From Conexibacter sp. (GTDB lineage: Bacteria > Actinomycetota > Thermoleophilia > Solirubrobacterales > Solirubrobacteraceae): 29,460 nucleotides of DNA. Where the stretch lies: assembly GCA_025964295.1 (NCBI GenBank), contig JAOPZD010000304.1, positions 1 through 29,460 on the forward strand. The letters run 5' to 3'. A model generated the notes under the pieces. The model was given only the letters and a program-made list of their open reading frames with translations. It had not been told where the DNA came from and made no database searches. Both the position numbers and the translations under genes were made by a program. Positions 22,121 to 28,432 of the stretch are shown here, piece by piece. Position 1 is the stretch's first letter. The number at the start of each line of letters is the position of its first letter.

Positions 22121-23104
22121 TCGCCGCCACCCGAAGCCGTCGAGCACCGCGATGACCGCCGCGCCGCCCAGGCGGTTGGCCTCGTTGCGCAGCGACACGA
22201 ACCGACCCGCCTTGTCGCGGGCCGTGCCGCCGTCGCCGGCCGACTTGCACTCGAGCAGCGCGCGTGGGCTGTGGCCGTCGTGGATGACGAAGTCCGGGGC
22301 CGGCCGGATGGAGACGCCGAACTGCGAGCCGACGCTCGCCTGCGTGCCGGAGACGGTGCGCACGTAGGGCACACGGTTCTGGCGGAACAGCTCCTCGGTG
22401 GCGTCCTCGAGCAGGTCGCCCTTGCGCGACCCGCCGGCGTCCTGCAGCTGGCGGAAGGACCCGCCGTAGAAGCGCTGGTAGAGCAGCTCGGCGTACGGCA
22501 CCCGGTTGGCGTGCCAATCAGCCACTGTTGTCCAGCCGGCGGCGGTGTCGGGCTTGTCGGTCTTGCCTCGGAAGCCCTGGGCCTGCATGGGGCCGGGCAC
22601 GTGGAAGCCGCCGGTGCCGGCGATGATGCCGTGCAGCTGGCTGGCGACCGCAGCGATCGCCGCCGCGTGGCGCGCGGTGATCGCTCCGCCGGATTCCAGC
22701 CGGTCGATGACCGAACCGGACACCGAGACGCCGCCTAGCGCACTGACTGCCTCGGCGAGCTCGCTGACCGAGTAGCCGGTCATCAGTCGGAAGATGCGCA
22801 GCGCTGGAGGGTGCGCGCGGATCGCCGCCTCGATGTCGGCGGGCGCGCACTGCGTGAAACCGGACGTCCCGGCCGCCGCCGCGTCGTAGGCAGCGACGAA
22901 GCCCGGATGGTCGGCGTACTTGTCCAGCCACGGCACCAGGTGGAAGTGTGGGGCCAAAGCGCCGACGTAGTAGGCGCCGGCGGCGGCTGCGTATGCATCC
23001 TGGTGGTCACGCCCAGCGAAGTTGTGCGGCACGGCGCGGATCGCGTCCAAGCGGTCCTGCCACGAGCCTTGAGCCACCTGCTGGCGCAGTTGCGCGAGAT
23101 CCAT
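21995..23104 (-). CDS. Type II restriction endonuclease (PD-(D/E)XK)
   Basis: A 369-residue protein from ATG 23104. The first 60 residues are helical with an aromatic-rich segment (YVGALAPHFHLVPWLDKYAD). About 90-165 look like a helical, HTH-like domain (FRLMTGYSVSELAEAVSALG). The nuclease core is about 255-305: APDFVIHDGHSPRALLECKS (Asp, then Glu-x-Lys) followed by GTARDKAGRFVSL. The active site is complete. It faces the methyltransferase and shares the last 126 bases with it on the other strand. I do not know the recognition sequence. Three GCGTTACCC repeats lie just upstream of its start. Confidence 0.85.
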   Translation of the reverse strand: MDLAQLRQQVAQGSWQDRLDAIRAVPHNFAGRDHQDAYAAAAGAYYVGALAPHFHLVPWLDKYADHPGFVAAYDAAAAGTSGFTQCAPADIEAAIRAHPPALRIFRLMTGYSVSELAEAVSALGGVSVSGSVIDRLESGGAITARHAAAIAAVASQLHGIIAGTGGFHVPGPMQAQGFRGKTDKPDTAAGWTTVADWHANRVPYAELLYQRFYGGSFRQLQDAGGSRKGDLLEDATEELFRQNRVPYVRTVSGTQASVGSQFGVSIRPAPDFVIHDGHSPRALLECKSAGDGGTARDKAGRFVSLRNEANRLGGAAVIAVLDGFGWRRLPDALGPVVRDCGGLVFSAANLTDLLSVEPVASLVGTGPPP

Positions 23105-23173
23105 CGCGCCATCCTTTCGCGACTGCGCGGGGTAATCCCTGCACCGCTGCTCTTGACGCGGTGTGGCGAACGG

Positions 23174-23241
23174 GCGTTACCCGACTGCGCCGGGCACCCG
23201 CTGCGTTACCCCTGCTGAGGCGTAACAAGGCGGCGTTACCC
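23174..23241 (+). promoter_or_regulatory. Three GCGTTACCC repeats before the endonuclease gene
   Basis: Exact copies at 23174-23182, 23203-23211 and 23233-23241, spaced 29 and 30 bases apart, about three helical turns. They lie 70-137 bases upstream of the endonuclease start and could bind a regulator that delays its expression, as control proteins do in other restriction systems. No C-protein gene is recognised nearby. Confidence 0.55.
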
Positions 23242-23363
23242 GTGTCGTGACATACCCGTCAGACGCACCCAGACGGGCCGCGCTCATCGCTCCAGCCGCT
23301 CGTCTGATGCCATGGCGTGTTCTGCGTGTCACACGCCAGCCGCGTGAAGCAGCCTCGACGCGC

Positions 23364-23379
23364 TGATACCAACTCGAGG
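23364..23379 (+). promoter_or_regulatory. Leaderless-type promoter (TGATACCAACTCGAGG box)
   Basis: TACCAA (23367-23372) ends 7 bases before GTG 23380. TGATACCAACT is identical to the sequence before the start at 6256 on the other side of the island. Confidence 0.5.
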
Positions 23380-23829
23380 GTGAAAATCAAAGTCCGCCGC
23401 CTGGCATGGTCCATGGCGCTCAGCCTCGCGGCCTGCCTCGCCGCCGCACCCCTCGTGCACGCCTCGCCGGGACCGTGTTCGGAGCGCTTCATGGGAGGGG
23501 CCTTCATGCCCGGCGTCGGCGGCCGCCTGTCGGTCAGCGTCTACTGCCCCGGCGCAACGAAGGTGAAGCTGCAGCTGGCAGGTGGCGGTGCGCGAACGAA
23601 GTGGCTGAAGGCAAAGCGCTTCGTGTCCCCCGAGAGCGGCCTGCCGTCCTGGGGCGTTGTGCTCGTGGCTGGACCCGACGATCCGCTCACGCCACTGGTG
23701 GCCGCCGCGCCCAAGCGACTGACCATCATCGTGTCGAGCTGCGCCGGTCGCTGCCGCCGCACCGTGCTCGAGTGCCGAGGCCGTAAGGGGTGCTCGGTGC
23801 GGAGGGGTGAAACAGCGCGCCGTCCCTGA
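23380..23829 (+). CDS. Secreted or exported Cys-containing protein
   Basis: A 149-residue protein from GTG 23380 with a clear signal peptide: a basic start KIKVRRLAWS, a hydrophobic core MALSLAACLAAAPLV, and a likely cleavage after HAS or VHA. The mature part begins PGPCSERFMGG and contains several cysteines (SVYCPGATKVKLQLAGG; SSCAGRCRRTVLECRGRKGC), which could form disulphides or bind metal. No family recognised. The start was chosen over an upstream ATG because the TGATACC promoter box lies directly before it. It overlaps the subtilase-like gene by 23 bases. Confidence 0.62.
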   Translation: MKIKVRRLAWSMALSLAACLAAAPLVHASPGPCSERFMGGAFMPGVGGRLSVSVYCPGATKVKLQLAGGGARTKWLKAKRFVSPESGLPSWGVVLVAGPDDPLTPLVAAAPKRLTIIVSSCAGRCRRTVLECRGRKGCSVRRGETARRP

Positions 23830-24325
23830 CGGCCGTGCGCCGGTCGGTGCTGCCTGTCTGGTGGACACCGGCGGCGAGCACACGCAGGCCCTGCTGCAGG
23901 CCATGCCCGGCGTGCGGGTGCACGTTGTGGCGGCGCTGAGCACGAACGGCGGCCTGACGCCCGCGAGTCTCGCGGCCGGCGTCGAAGCGTGTGAGGGATG
24001 GCGTGACGTGGGCGCGGTCGTGATCGCGTCGAGCTGGCCGGCGCGCCCGCCAGGCGCCGAGGCCGTGGAGGCCGCCATCGCGCACCAGCGCTCCCCCGTG
24101 CTCGTCGCTGCGGGCAACCGGGGCACCGTCGAGTTCCCCGCCACCGTTCCCGGTGTCGTGGCCATCGGCGCGGTGGACGACGACGGCCACCGCTGCGGCT
24201 TCTCGCCGCCCGTCGCAGTCACCGCCCGAGGCTGCGGCGCCGAGGACCCTGACTGGGGGACCAGTGTCGCGGTGGCGCGCGCAGCTGTCGCGCTCCTGCG
24301 CTGGCCGCCCCGTCCGGCACAGTGA
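23807..24325 (+). CDS. Short degenerate subtilase-like (S8) protein
   Basis: A 172-residue protein from GTG 23807, overlapping the exported protein. It matches parts of the subtilase fold: CLVDTGGEHTQALLQAM (DTG as in the Asp box), VLVAAGNRGTVEFPATVPGV, VVAIGAVDDDGHRCGF and DWGTSVAVARAAVALL, with the catalytic Ser motif GTSxA. No canonical HGTxVA His box is present; only His in GEHT lies near the Asp. It is half the size of a normal domain, has no signal peptide, and so is probably a pseudo-protease or binding domain. It overlaps the next gene as GTGA. Confidence 0.6.
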   Translation: MKQRAVPDGRAPVGAACLVDTGGEHTQALLQAMPGVRVHVVAALSTNGGLTPASLAAGVEACEGWRDVGAVVIASSWPARPPGAEAVEAAIAHQRSPVLVAAGNRGTVEFPATVPGVVAIGAVDDDGHRCGFSPPVAVTARGCGAEDPDWGTSVAVARAAVALLRWPPRPAQ

Positions 24326-24570
24326 ACGCCATGGAGACCTGGCCTCCGGACCCCGCCTGGCGCACGCGCGCCGACGCCGAACTGCGCGAGCTGTACTCCG
24401 AGCCCGAAGCCGCCGTGCTGGGCGCCCGTCTCGACGAGCTGCTCGAGCGCTCGAGCCTCGTCGATGCGCTGCGCCACGCGATCGGGCGCGCGACCGTCTG
24501 TCTGGGCGACGGCGCGCCCGAAGAAGCCGGCCAGTGGCTTGCCTCCTCGATGACGCTGCCCCACGGGTAG
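24322..24570 (+). CDS. Small hypothetical protein
   Basis: An 82-residue helical protein starting at GTG 24322 inside the subtilase-like stop (or at ATG 24331 in the same frame). It begins METWPPDPAWRTRADAELRE and has a central segment AVLGARLDELLERSSLVDAL. It may be an accessory or partner of the preceding gene because the two are coupled. No family recognised. It is followed 11 bases later by another small gene. Confidence 0.55.
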   Translation: MNAMETWPPDPAWRTRADAELRELYSEPEAAVLGARLDELLERSSLVDALRHAIGRATVCLGDGAPEEAGQWLASSMTLPHG

Positions 24571-24581
24571 CCTGGAGCCCT

Positions 24582-24767
24582 GTGAAGGCCGAAGAAGGCA
24601 GCGTGTGGCGCACGACCCGCGAACGGGCGGACGCCACCATCCGGCGCCTCGTCGGCCAGGGCTTCACCGAGGGCACCGACGAAGACGGCCGCATCGTGCT
24701 CAGCAAGCCCGACGACACGGCTCTCGAGGGCGGCCGTCGCTGGCTCATCATCGAGCTGGAGGACTGA
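24582..24767 (+). CDS. Small hypothetical protein
   Basis: A 61-residue protein from GTG 24582, reading KAEEGSVWRTTRERADATIR, then IVLSKPDDTALEGG and a final strand RRWLIIELED. A TAGCCT box 8 bases upstream resembles a -10 element. No family recognised. It closes the set of cargo genes before the right end of the island. The 200 bases after it (24768-24942) show no gene that I can support. Confidence 0.5.
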   Translation: MKAEEGSVWRTTRERADATIRRLVGQGFTEGTDEDGRIVLSKPDDTALEGGRRWLIIELED

Positions 24768-24942
24768 CGTCCACACCCGAGGGCGATCGCTGGAGGCTGG
24801 GCGTCACCGAGCGGCTGCAGGTCCTCAGGCCGGCCGACCTCCGGGCCCTGGGCTGGCAGCGCGCCCGCAAGGACGACTGCAGCCCGACCTCGAGCCGGGC
24901 TTCGTCGGCCTAGCCGAGCTCGCGCAGCTGGTGCAAGACGAC

Positions 24943-24968
24943 AGAAGGCCCGCTTGAGCGGGCCTTCT
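24943..24968. terminator. Bidirectional terminator, 11-bp perfect stem
   Basis: AGAAGGCCCGC (24943-24953) and GCGGGCCTTCT (24958-24968) pair perfectly across TTGA. It lies 8 bases beyond the 3' end of the island tRNA (minus strand) and also downstream of the plus-strand small genes, so it can stop transcription from both sides. Confidence 0.75.
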
Positions 24969-24976
24969 GCTTTCAA

Positions 24977-25049
24977 AGCCGACGACGAGATTCGAACTCG
25001 TGACCCCCACTTTACGAGAGTGGTGCTCTACCAGCTGAGCTACGTCGGC
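24977..25049 (-). tRNA. Complete tRNA-Thr(CGU) carried by the island
   Basis: All elements of a 73-nt tRNA are present on the minus strand: acceptor GCCGACG/CGTCGGC, D-arm GCTC-AGCTGGTA-GAGC, anticodon stem CCACT/AGTGG around CTCGTAA (anticodon CGT), variable loop GGGTC, T-arm ACGAG-TTCGAAT-CTCGT and discriminator T. CCA is not encoded. The first 26 bases are identical to the broken native gene at 25295-25270. The anticodon stem and T-arm differ, so it is not simply a duplicate of the host gene. It is inside the island by 200 bases and probably replaces the tRNA that the insertion destroys. Confidence 0.96.
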
Positions 25050-25119
25050 GCGCGTAATGCAACTGCGCTACGCGGAGTACTTTACCGCGACCCCGGGGGC
25101 TTCGACCGTCCGCGCGGCC

Positions 25120-25157
25120 ATGGCAACTCCATGGCAAGTCATAGACGCCATGGCAAG
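25120..25157 (+). repeat. Right arm-type integrase sites (ATGGCAAC/G repeats)
   Basis: ATGGCAAC (25120-25127), ATGGCAAG (25131-25138) and ATGGCAAG (25150-25157) in direct orientation. The first two repeat the ATGGCAAC-NNN-ATGGCAAG pair seen at 3728-3746 inside the left end. About 100 bases separate them from the attR core. Confidence 0.65.
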
Positions 25158-25252
25158 GGATCTCGGGGGATTCCAGGGTCGTCGGACGGGCTGCTACTCC
25201 TGAGAAAGTGGCTCGTTTGCAGGGAATTAGTGGGCACGCCGACGCCAACACA

Positions 25253-25267
25253 CTTCATTACGAGTGA
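25253..25267. other. attR core (15-bp direct repeat)
   Basis: CTTCATTACGAGTGA, identical to 3653-3667. The tRNA sequence continues to the right (AGTGCTCTACC), while the bases to the left (CAACACA) belong to the island and do not continue the tRNA. Confidence 0.9.
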
Positions 25268-25295
25268 AGTGCTCTACCAGCTGAGCTACGTCGGC
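25253..25295 (-). pseudogene. tRNA-Thr(CGU) 5' half, split by island insertion
   Basis: On the minus strand from 25295: GCCGACG, TA, a complete D-arm, A, then CTTCA-CTCGTAA-TGAAG (full anticodon arm), after which the sequence (TGTGTTGG) departs from any tRNA. The variable loop, T-arm and acceptor 3' strand are at 3623-3652. The native promoter lies just to the right, with TACCAT at about 25311-25316 (minus strand) as a possible -10. It would transcribe a truncated tRNA into the island end. Confidence 0.92.
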
Positions 25296-25365
25296 GTGAC
25301 GGCGTCAGATGGTAGCGGTGGGGTGGCGAGAGTGCGCACGCGGCGATGTGGCTCGCCGCCCCGCC

Positions 25366-26913
25366 TCACGCCGCCACGGCCGCGGCTGCCGGCTCGCGAT
25401 CGCCCTCCCCCGCCGCCGCCGCCCGCTTGCGCGCCCGCCGCTCCTCGCGCATCAGCAGCAGCGCCGGGATCAACGCCGCCACGATCCCCACCAGCGACCA
25501 GGCGTAGGCGTGCGCGAAGGCGGTGCCGAGCGGATCGGCCAGGCGCACGCGGATCGCCTCGGGCAGCGCGGCACCCACGGCCCCGTCGCCCCCGCCCCCA
25601 CCCGCGCGGCCGACCTCAGTCCGCAGCGCGTTCTCCAGCACGACCGTGAGCACCGCAACCCCAAGCGACCCGCCGATGCGCTGCACCACATTCAACATGG
25701 GCGTGGCGCGCGGGACCTGCGCTCCGCTGTCCAGCGTCGCGTAGGCCGCCGCCATCGCCGGCATCATCGTCGCGCCGAGGCCGAGGCCGCGGACGAACAG
25801 GCCGGCCATCAGCACCACGTAGGACGTGTCGCCACCGATCGTCGCGTACGGGATGGTGCCGACGGCGAGGATGAGCAGGCCGAACGGCACGACGCGGCCG
25901 GCGCCGATGCGGTCGGTCAGCCGCCCGGCGACGTTCATGCCGAGGGCCGCGCCGAGGCCCTGCGGGATCATCAGCAGCCCGGCGTCCAGCGCTGACTGCC
26001 CGCGCACCACCTGGTAGTAGAGCGGCAGCAGGATCATGGACCCGAACAACGCGGCGCCGACCAGGAACGTGGTCGCAGCCGCCGCGCTGAAGCCCGGACC
26101 CCGGAACAGCCGCACCTCGACGAGCGGGTGGTCGATGCGCGTCGCGCGCACCACGAAGGCCGTGACCGTCGCCAGGCCGGCGAGGATCGGCAGCCACGCG
26201 GAGAGGACGAGCAGCGTGCGGTGCGTGCCGACCTCGCTGAGCCCGAAGATGATCGCCGCGACGCCCGGCGAGAGCAGCAACAACCCCAACTTGTCCAGCG
26301 GCGGGGTCGCGTGCCCGGCCTCCGAGGCCCGGCCCGCGGAGCGGCCCACCGGCAGCAACTTGTAGGCCAGCACGAGGCCGATCGCGCCGACGGGAACGTT
26401 GACGTAGAAGATCCAGCGCCAGCTCAGGTTGTCCACCAACAAGCCGCCCAGCACGGGCCCGACGACCGGGCCGAGCAGCATCGGCACGCCGACGACGCTC
26501 ATCACCCGGCCCATCCGCTTGGGGCCCGCCGCCTGGGCGAGCGTGATCATCCCGATGGGCATGATCATCCCGCCGGCGAGGCCCTGCAACACGCGGAAGC
26601 CGATCAGGGTCCCGGCGTTCCAGGCGGCACCGCACAGCACGCTGGTCAGCACGAACGCGGCGACCGTGGTCATCCACACGCGGCGCGGGCCGAAGCGCTC
26701 GGCCATCCAGCCGGTCAACGGGATCACGGCAGCGAGCGCGAGCAGATATCCGGTGCTGACCCACTGGATCGTGGCCAGCGAGACGTGCAGGTCCTCCCGG
26801 AGCGTCTGCAGCGCGACGTTGACGATCGTCGCGTCGAGGATGGACATGATCGCCCCGACGACCACCACGATGGCGATCGGCCGGACGTCCTTCGGCAGCC
26901 CGGAACCCATCAC
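25366..26913 (-). CDS. MFS multidrug efflux transporter (DHA2/EmrB type)
   Basis: A 515-residue inner-membrane protein with about 14 hydrophobic segments, the count of the DHA2 drug:proton antiporters. Landmarks are the TM1 motif MSILDATIVNVALQTLREDL, WVSTGYLLALAAVIPLTGWM, the loop motif MAERFGPRRVW (motif A) and the antiporter motif C in VGPVLGGLLVDNLSWRWIFY. The C-terminus is basic and cytoplasmic. It exports hydrophobic drugs or toxins using the proton gradient. The start (GTG 26913, or ATG 26910) overlaps the stop of the MarR gene, so both are one operon controlled by that regulator. First chromosomal gene right of the island. Confidence 0.9.
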   Translation of the reverse strand: MMGSGLPKDVRPIAIVVVVGAIMSILDATIVNVALQTLREDLHVSLATIQWVSTGYLLALAAVIPLTGWMAERFGPRRVWMTTVAAFVLTSVLCGAAWNAGTLIGFRVLQGLAGGMIMPIGMITLAQAAGPKRMGRVMSVVGVPMLLGPVVGPVLGGLLVDNLSWRWIFYVNVPVGAIGLVLAYKLLPVGRSAGRASEAGHATPPLDKLGLLLLSPGVAAIIFGLSEVGTHRTLLVLSAWLPILAGLATVTAFVVRATRIDHPLVEVRLFRGPGFSAAAATTFLVGAALFGSMILLPLYYQVVRGQSALDAGLLMIPQGLGAALGMNVAGRLTDRIGAGRVVPFGLLILAVGTIPYATIGGDTSYVVLMAGLFVRGLGLGATMMPAMAAAYATLDSGAQVPRATPMLNVVQRIGGSLGVAVLTVVLENALRTEVGRAGGGGGDGAVGAALPEAIRVRLADPLGTAFAHAYAWSLVGIVAALIPALLLMREERRARKRAAAAGEGDREPAAAAVAA

Positions 26914-27401
26914 GCCACCTGGCCGGCGTCGCGGCCGGCGGGCTGCGTCGCCATCCCGTCGTAGGCCGCGGCGAGCCGCGCCAGCACCTTGGCGGCGGCC
27001 CGGCGCTCATCGGGCGCCAGCTGGTGGAACAGCGCTCGGCGCCGCGCGAGCAGCTGCGCGCGACGCTCCTGCACCGCGGCCACACCGTCCTTCGTCAGCG
27101 CGAGGCACACGGCGCGCCGGTCCTCCTCGCTGCGGGTCCGCGTGACAAGGCCGCGGCCCTCCAGCCCGTCGACCATCCGCGTCGTCGTCGGCGCGCTGAC
27201 GCCCGCGGCCCGCGCCAGCTTCCGCAGGCCCAGCGGCGACTCCGCCTCCAGCAGCGGAAACAGCAGGTCGTACTGCGACGTCGTCAGGACGGCGTCGGGC
27301 TCGACGCGCCCGCGGGCGCGCTTGGCGGCGAGGACGAAGTCGTCGAAGGCGGCGACGAACGCCTCGAGCTGGGGATCGGTCGCGGTGGCGGCGGGTGGCA
27401 T
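26910..27401 (-). CDS. MarR-family transcriptional repressor
   Basis: A 163-residue protein from ATG 27401. It has a MarR-type winged helix at about residues 40-115: LTTSQYDLLFPLLEAE, PLGLRKLARAAGVSAPTTTR, MVDGLEGRGLVTRTRSEEDR and the wing RAVCLALTKDG. Helices at both ends make the dimer interface. Such repressors leave their operator when they bind a drug-like ligand. It is co-transcribed with the efflux pump. Two operator-like dyads lie directly upstream (27404-27441), implying autoregulation and control of the pump. Confidence 0.9.
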   Translation of the reverse strand: MPPAATATDPQLEAFVAAFDDFVLAAKRARGRVEPDAVLTTSQYDLLFPLLEAESPLGLRKLARAAGVSAPTTTRMVDGLEGRGLVTRTRSEEDRRAVCLALTKDGVAAVQERRAQLLARRRALFHQLAPDERRAAAKVLARLAAAYDGMATQPAGRDAGQVA

Positions 27402-27403
27402 CT

Positions 27404-27441
27404 CGTTAGCATCCTAAACACTTCTCGTTAGCGTGCTAACG
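27404..27441. promoter_or_regulatory. Two MarR operator dyads
   Basis: CGTTAGCGTGCTAACG (27426-27441) is a perfect 16-bp palindrome. CGTTAGCATCCTAAAC (27404-27419) is a degenerate copy. Their centres are 22 bases apart, two helical turns, so two dimers could bind the same face. They lie between the divergent MarR and PHP starts. Confidence 0.75.
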
Positions 27442-27466
27442 ATCGTGGCGCGAGTACGGTCGAGCG

Positions 27467-28354
27467 GTGTCCTCCGATCCCCGCCCTACCTTCGACCTCC
27501 AGTCGCACTCGACGTACTCCGACGGCACGCTGGCGCCGGCCGAGGTCGTCGCGCGCGCAGCCGCGGCGGGCGTCGAGCTGCTGGCGCTGACCGACCACGA
27601 CACGGTCGACGGGCTCGCGGAGGCGCTGGACGCCGCAGCCGCCACCGACGGCGCGATCCGCGTCGTCCCCGCCGCCGAGCTGTCGGCGATCGACGGCGAC
27701 TACGAGGACCTGCACGTACTCGGCTACGGCGTCGACCACACCGACCCCATGTTCTTGGACACCCTCGAGCGCTTCCGCGCCGACCGAGGCGCGCGCGCCG
27801 ATCGCATGGCCGACGCGCTGCAGGACTGCGGCCTGGCGCTGGACCGCGCGCCGCTGGAGGCGCGCCGCGCCGCGGGCCTCCCGATCGGCCGCCCGCACCT
27901 CGCCCAAGCGGCGTTCGACCATCCCGCCAACGCCCGGCGCGTCGCCGACGAGGGGCTGAGCGACTTCGGCGCGTTGTTGGAGGGCTACCTCATCCCGGGC
28001 GCCCCCGCCTACCGCCGGCGCACGACGCCGACCGTGGCCGAGGCCATCGAGGCCATCCACGCCGCGGGCGGCGTTGCGGTGTGGGCGCATCCGTTCTGGG
28101 ATGTCGACGCCGCCACGGAGGTCGTCGCCGCGATCGACCGGTTCGTCGCGCTGGGCCTCGACGGCGTGGAGGCCTTCTACATCACCCATGCGCGCGAGGA
28201 GACGGTGCTGGTCGCCGACGCCTGTGCGCAGCGGGGCCTGCTCACCACCGGCTCGGCCGACTTCCACGGGCCCGACCATCCGCGCTTCCACGCGTTTCGC
28301 GCGTTCGCCCTGCACGGACGGCACCCCGACCTGGGCCCGCTGGCCGCGTCCTGA
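27467..28354 (+). CDS. PHP-domain metal-dependent phosphoesterase
   Basis: A 295-residue protein from GTG 27467. It shows the PHP motifs in order: FDLQSHSTYSDG (motif I, in which the usual first His is Gln), ALTDHDTVDG (motif II), AAELSAIDGDYEDLHVLGYG (motif III), AVWAHPFWD, and GSADFHG near the end. The layout fits the stand-alone YciV/TrpH-like phosphoesterases, which cleave small nucleotides such as 3',5'-bisphosphates or oligonucleotide ends with bound metals. It is divergent from the MarR gene and its promoter region includes the operators. The loss of one metal ligand may reduce or alter the metal centre. Confidence 0.85.
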   Translation: MSSDPRPTFDLQSHSTYSDGTLAPAEVVARAAAAGVELLALTDHDTVDGLAEALDAAAATDGAIRVVPAAELSAIDGDYEDLHVLGYGVDHTDPMFLDTLERFRADRGARADRMADALQDCGLALDRAPLEARRAAGLPIGRPHLAQAAFDHPANARRVADEGLSDFGALLEGYLIPGAPAYRRRTTPTVAEAIEAIHAAGGVAVWAHPFWDVDAATEVVAAIDRFVALGLDGVEAFYITHAREETVLVADACAQRGLLTTGSADFHGPDHPRFHAFRAFALHGRHPDLGPLAAS

Positions 28355-28383
28355 ACCGCGCCAGAACCGCGAGCGCGCTTCAC

Positions 28384-28408
28384 AACCCGTGCCCATGGGC
28401 GACGGGTT
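28384..28408. repeat. Inverted repeat between PHP and uppP genes
   Basis: AACCCGTGCCC and GGGCGACGGGTT form a stem interrupted by one unpaired G around a two-base centre. It may end the PHP transcript. No T-run follows. The possible uppP -10 TACTGT (28416-28421) begins 8 bases later. Confidence 0.45.
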
Positions 28409-28432
28409 CACCTACTACTGTGCCGCGCCTAT

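Larger units (their letters stand above)
3653..25267. mobile_element. 21.6-kb integrative island inserted in tRNA-Thr(CGU)
   Basis: The island is bounded by identical 15-base copies of CTTCATTACGAGTGA at 3653-3667 and 25253-25267. It contains a tyrosine integrase and excisionase-like gene next to the left end, repeated arm-type sites inside both ends, winged-helix and small regulatory genes, and defence cargo: an unassigned four-gene ParB/SNF2/DUF3883 operon, a Bil-like ubiquitin-conjugation operon, an EVE-like protein and a restriction-modification pair. No relaxase, conjugation or phage structural genes are seen, so it is probably not self-transmissible and would need a helper. The repeat copies are identical and the tRNA halves rejoin without error, which suggests a fairly recent and possibly still excisable insertion. 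Confidence 0.92.

Noticed and set aside
24768..24913. Continuing frame ending in WRLGVTERLQVLRPADLRAL and a stop at 24911
   Set aside because: Protein-like in part, but no start codon is placed sensibly and it overlaps the end of the gene before in a different frame. Not enough support.
23329..24976. Two minus-strand open frames of more than 400 codons across 23.3-25.0 kb
   Set aside because: Arg/Ala/Gly-rich antisense frames that cross several coupled plus-strand genes. No motif, and one of them would also run into the tRNA terminator.
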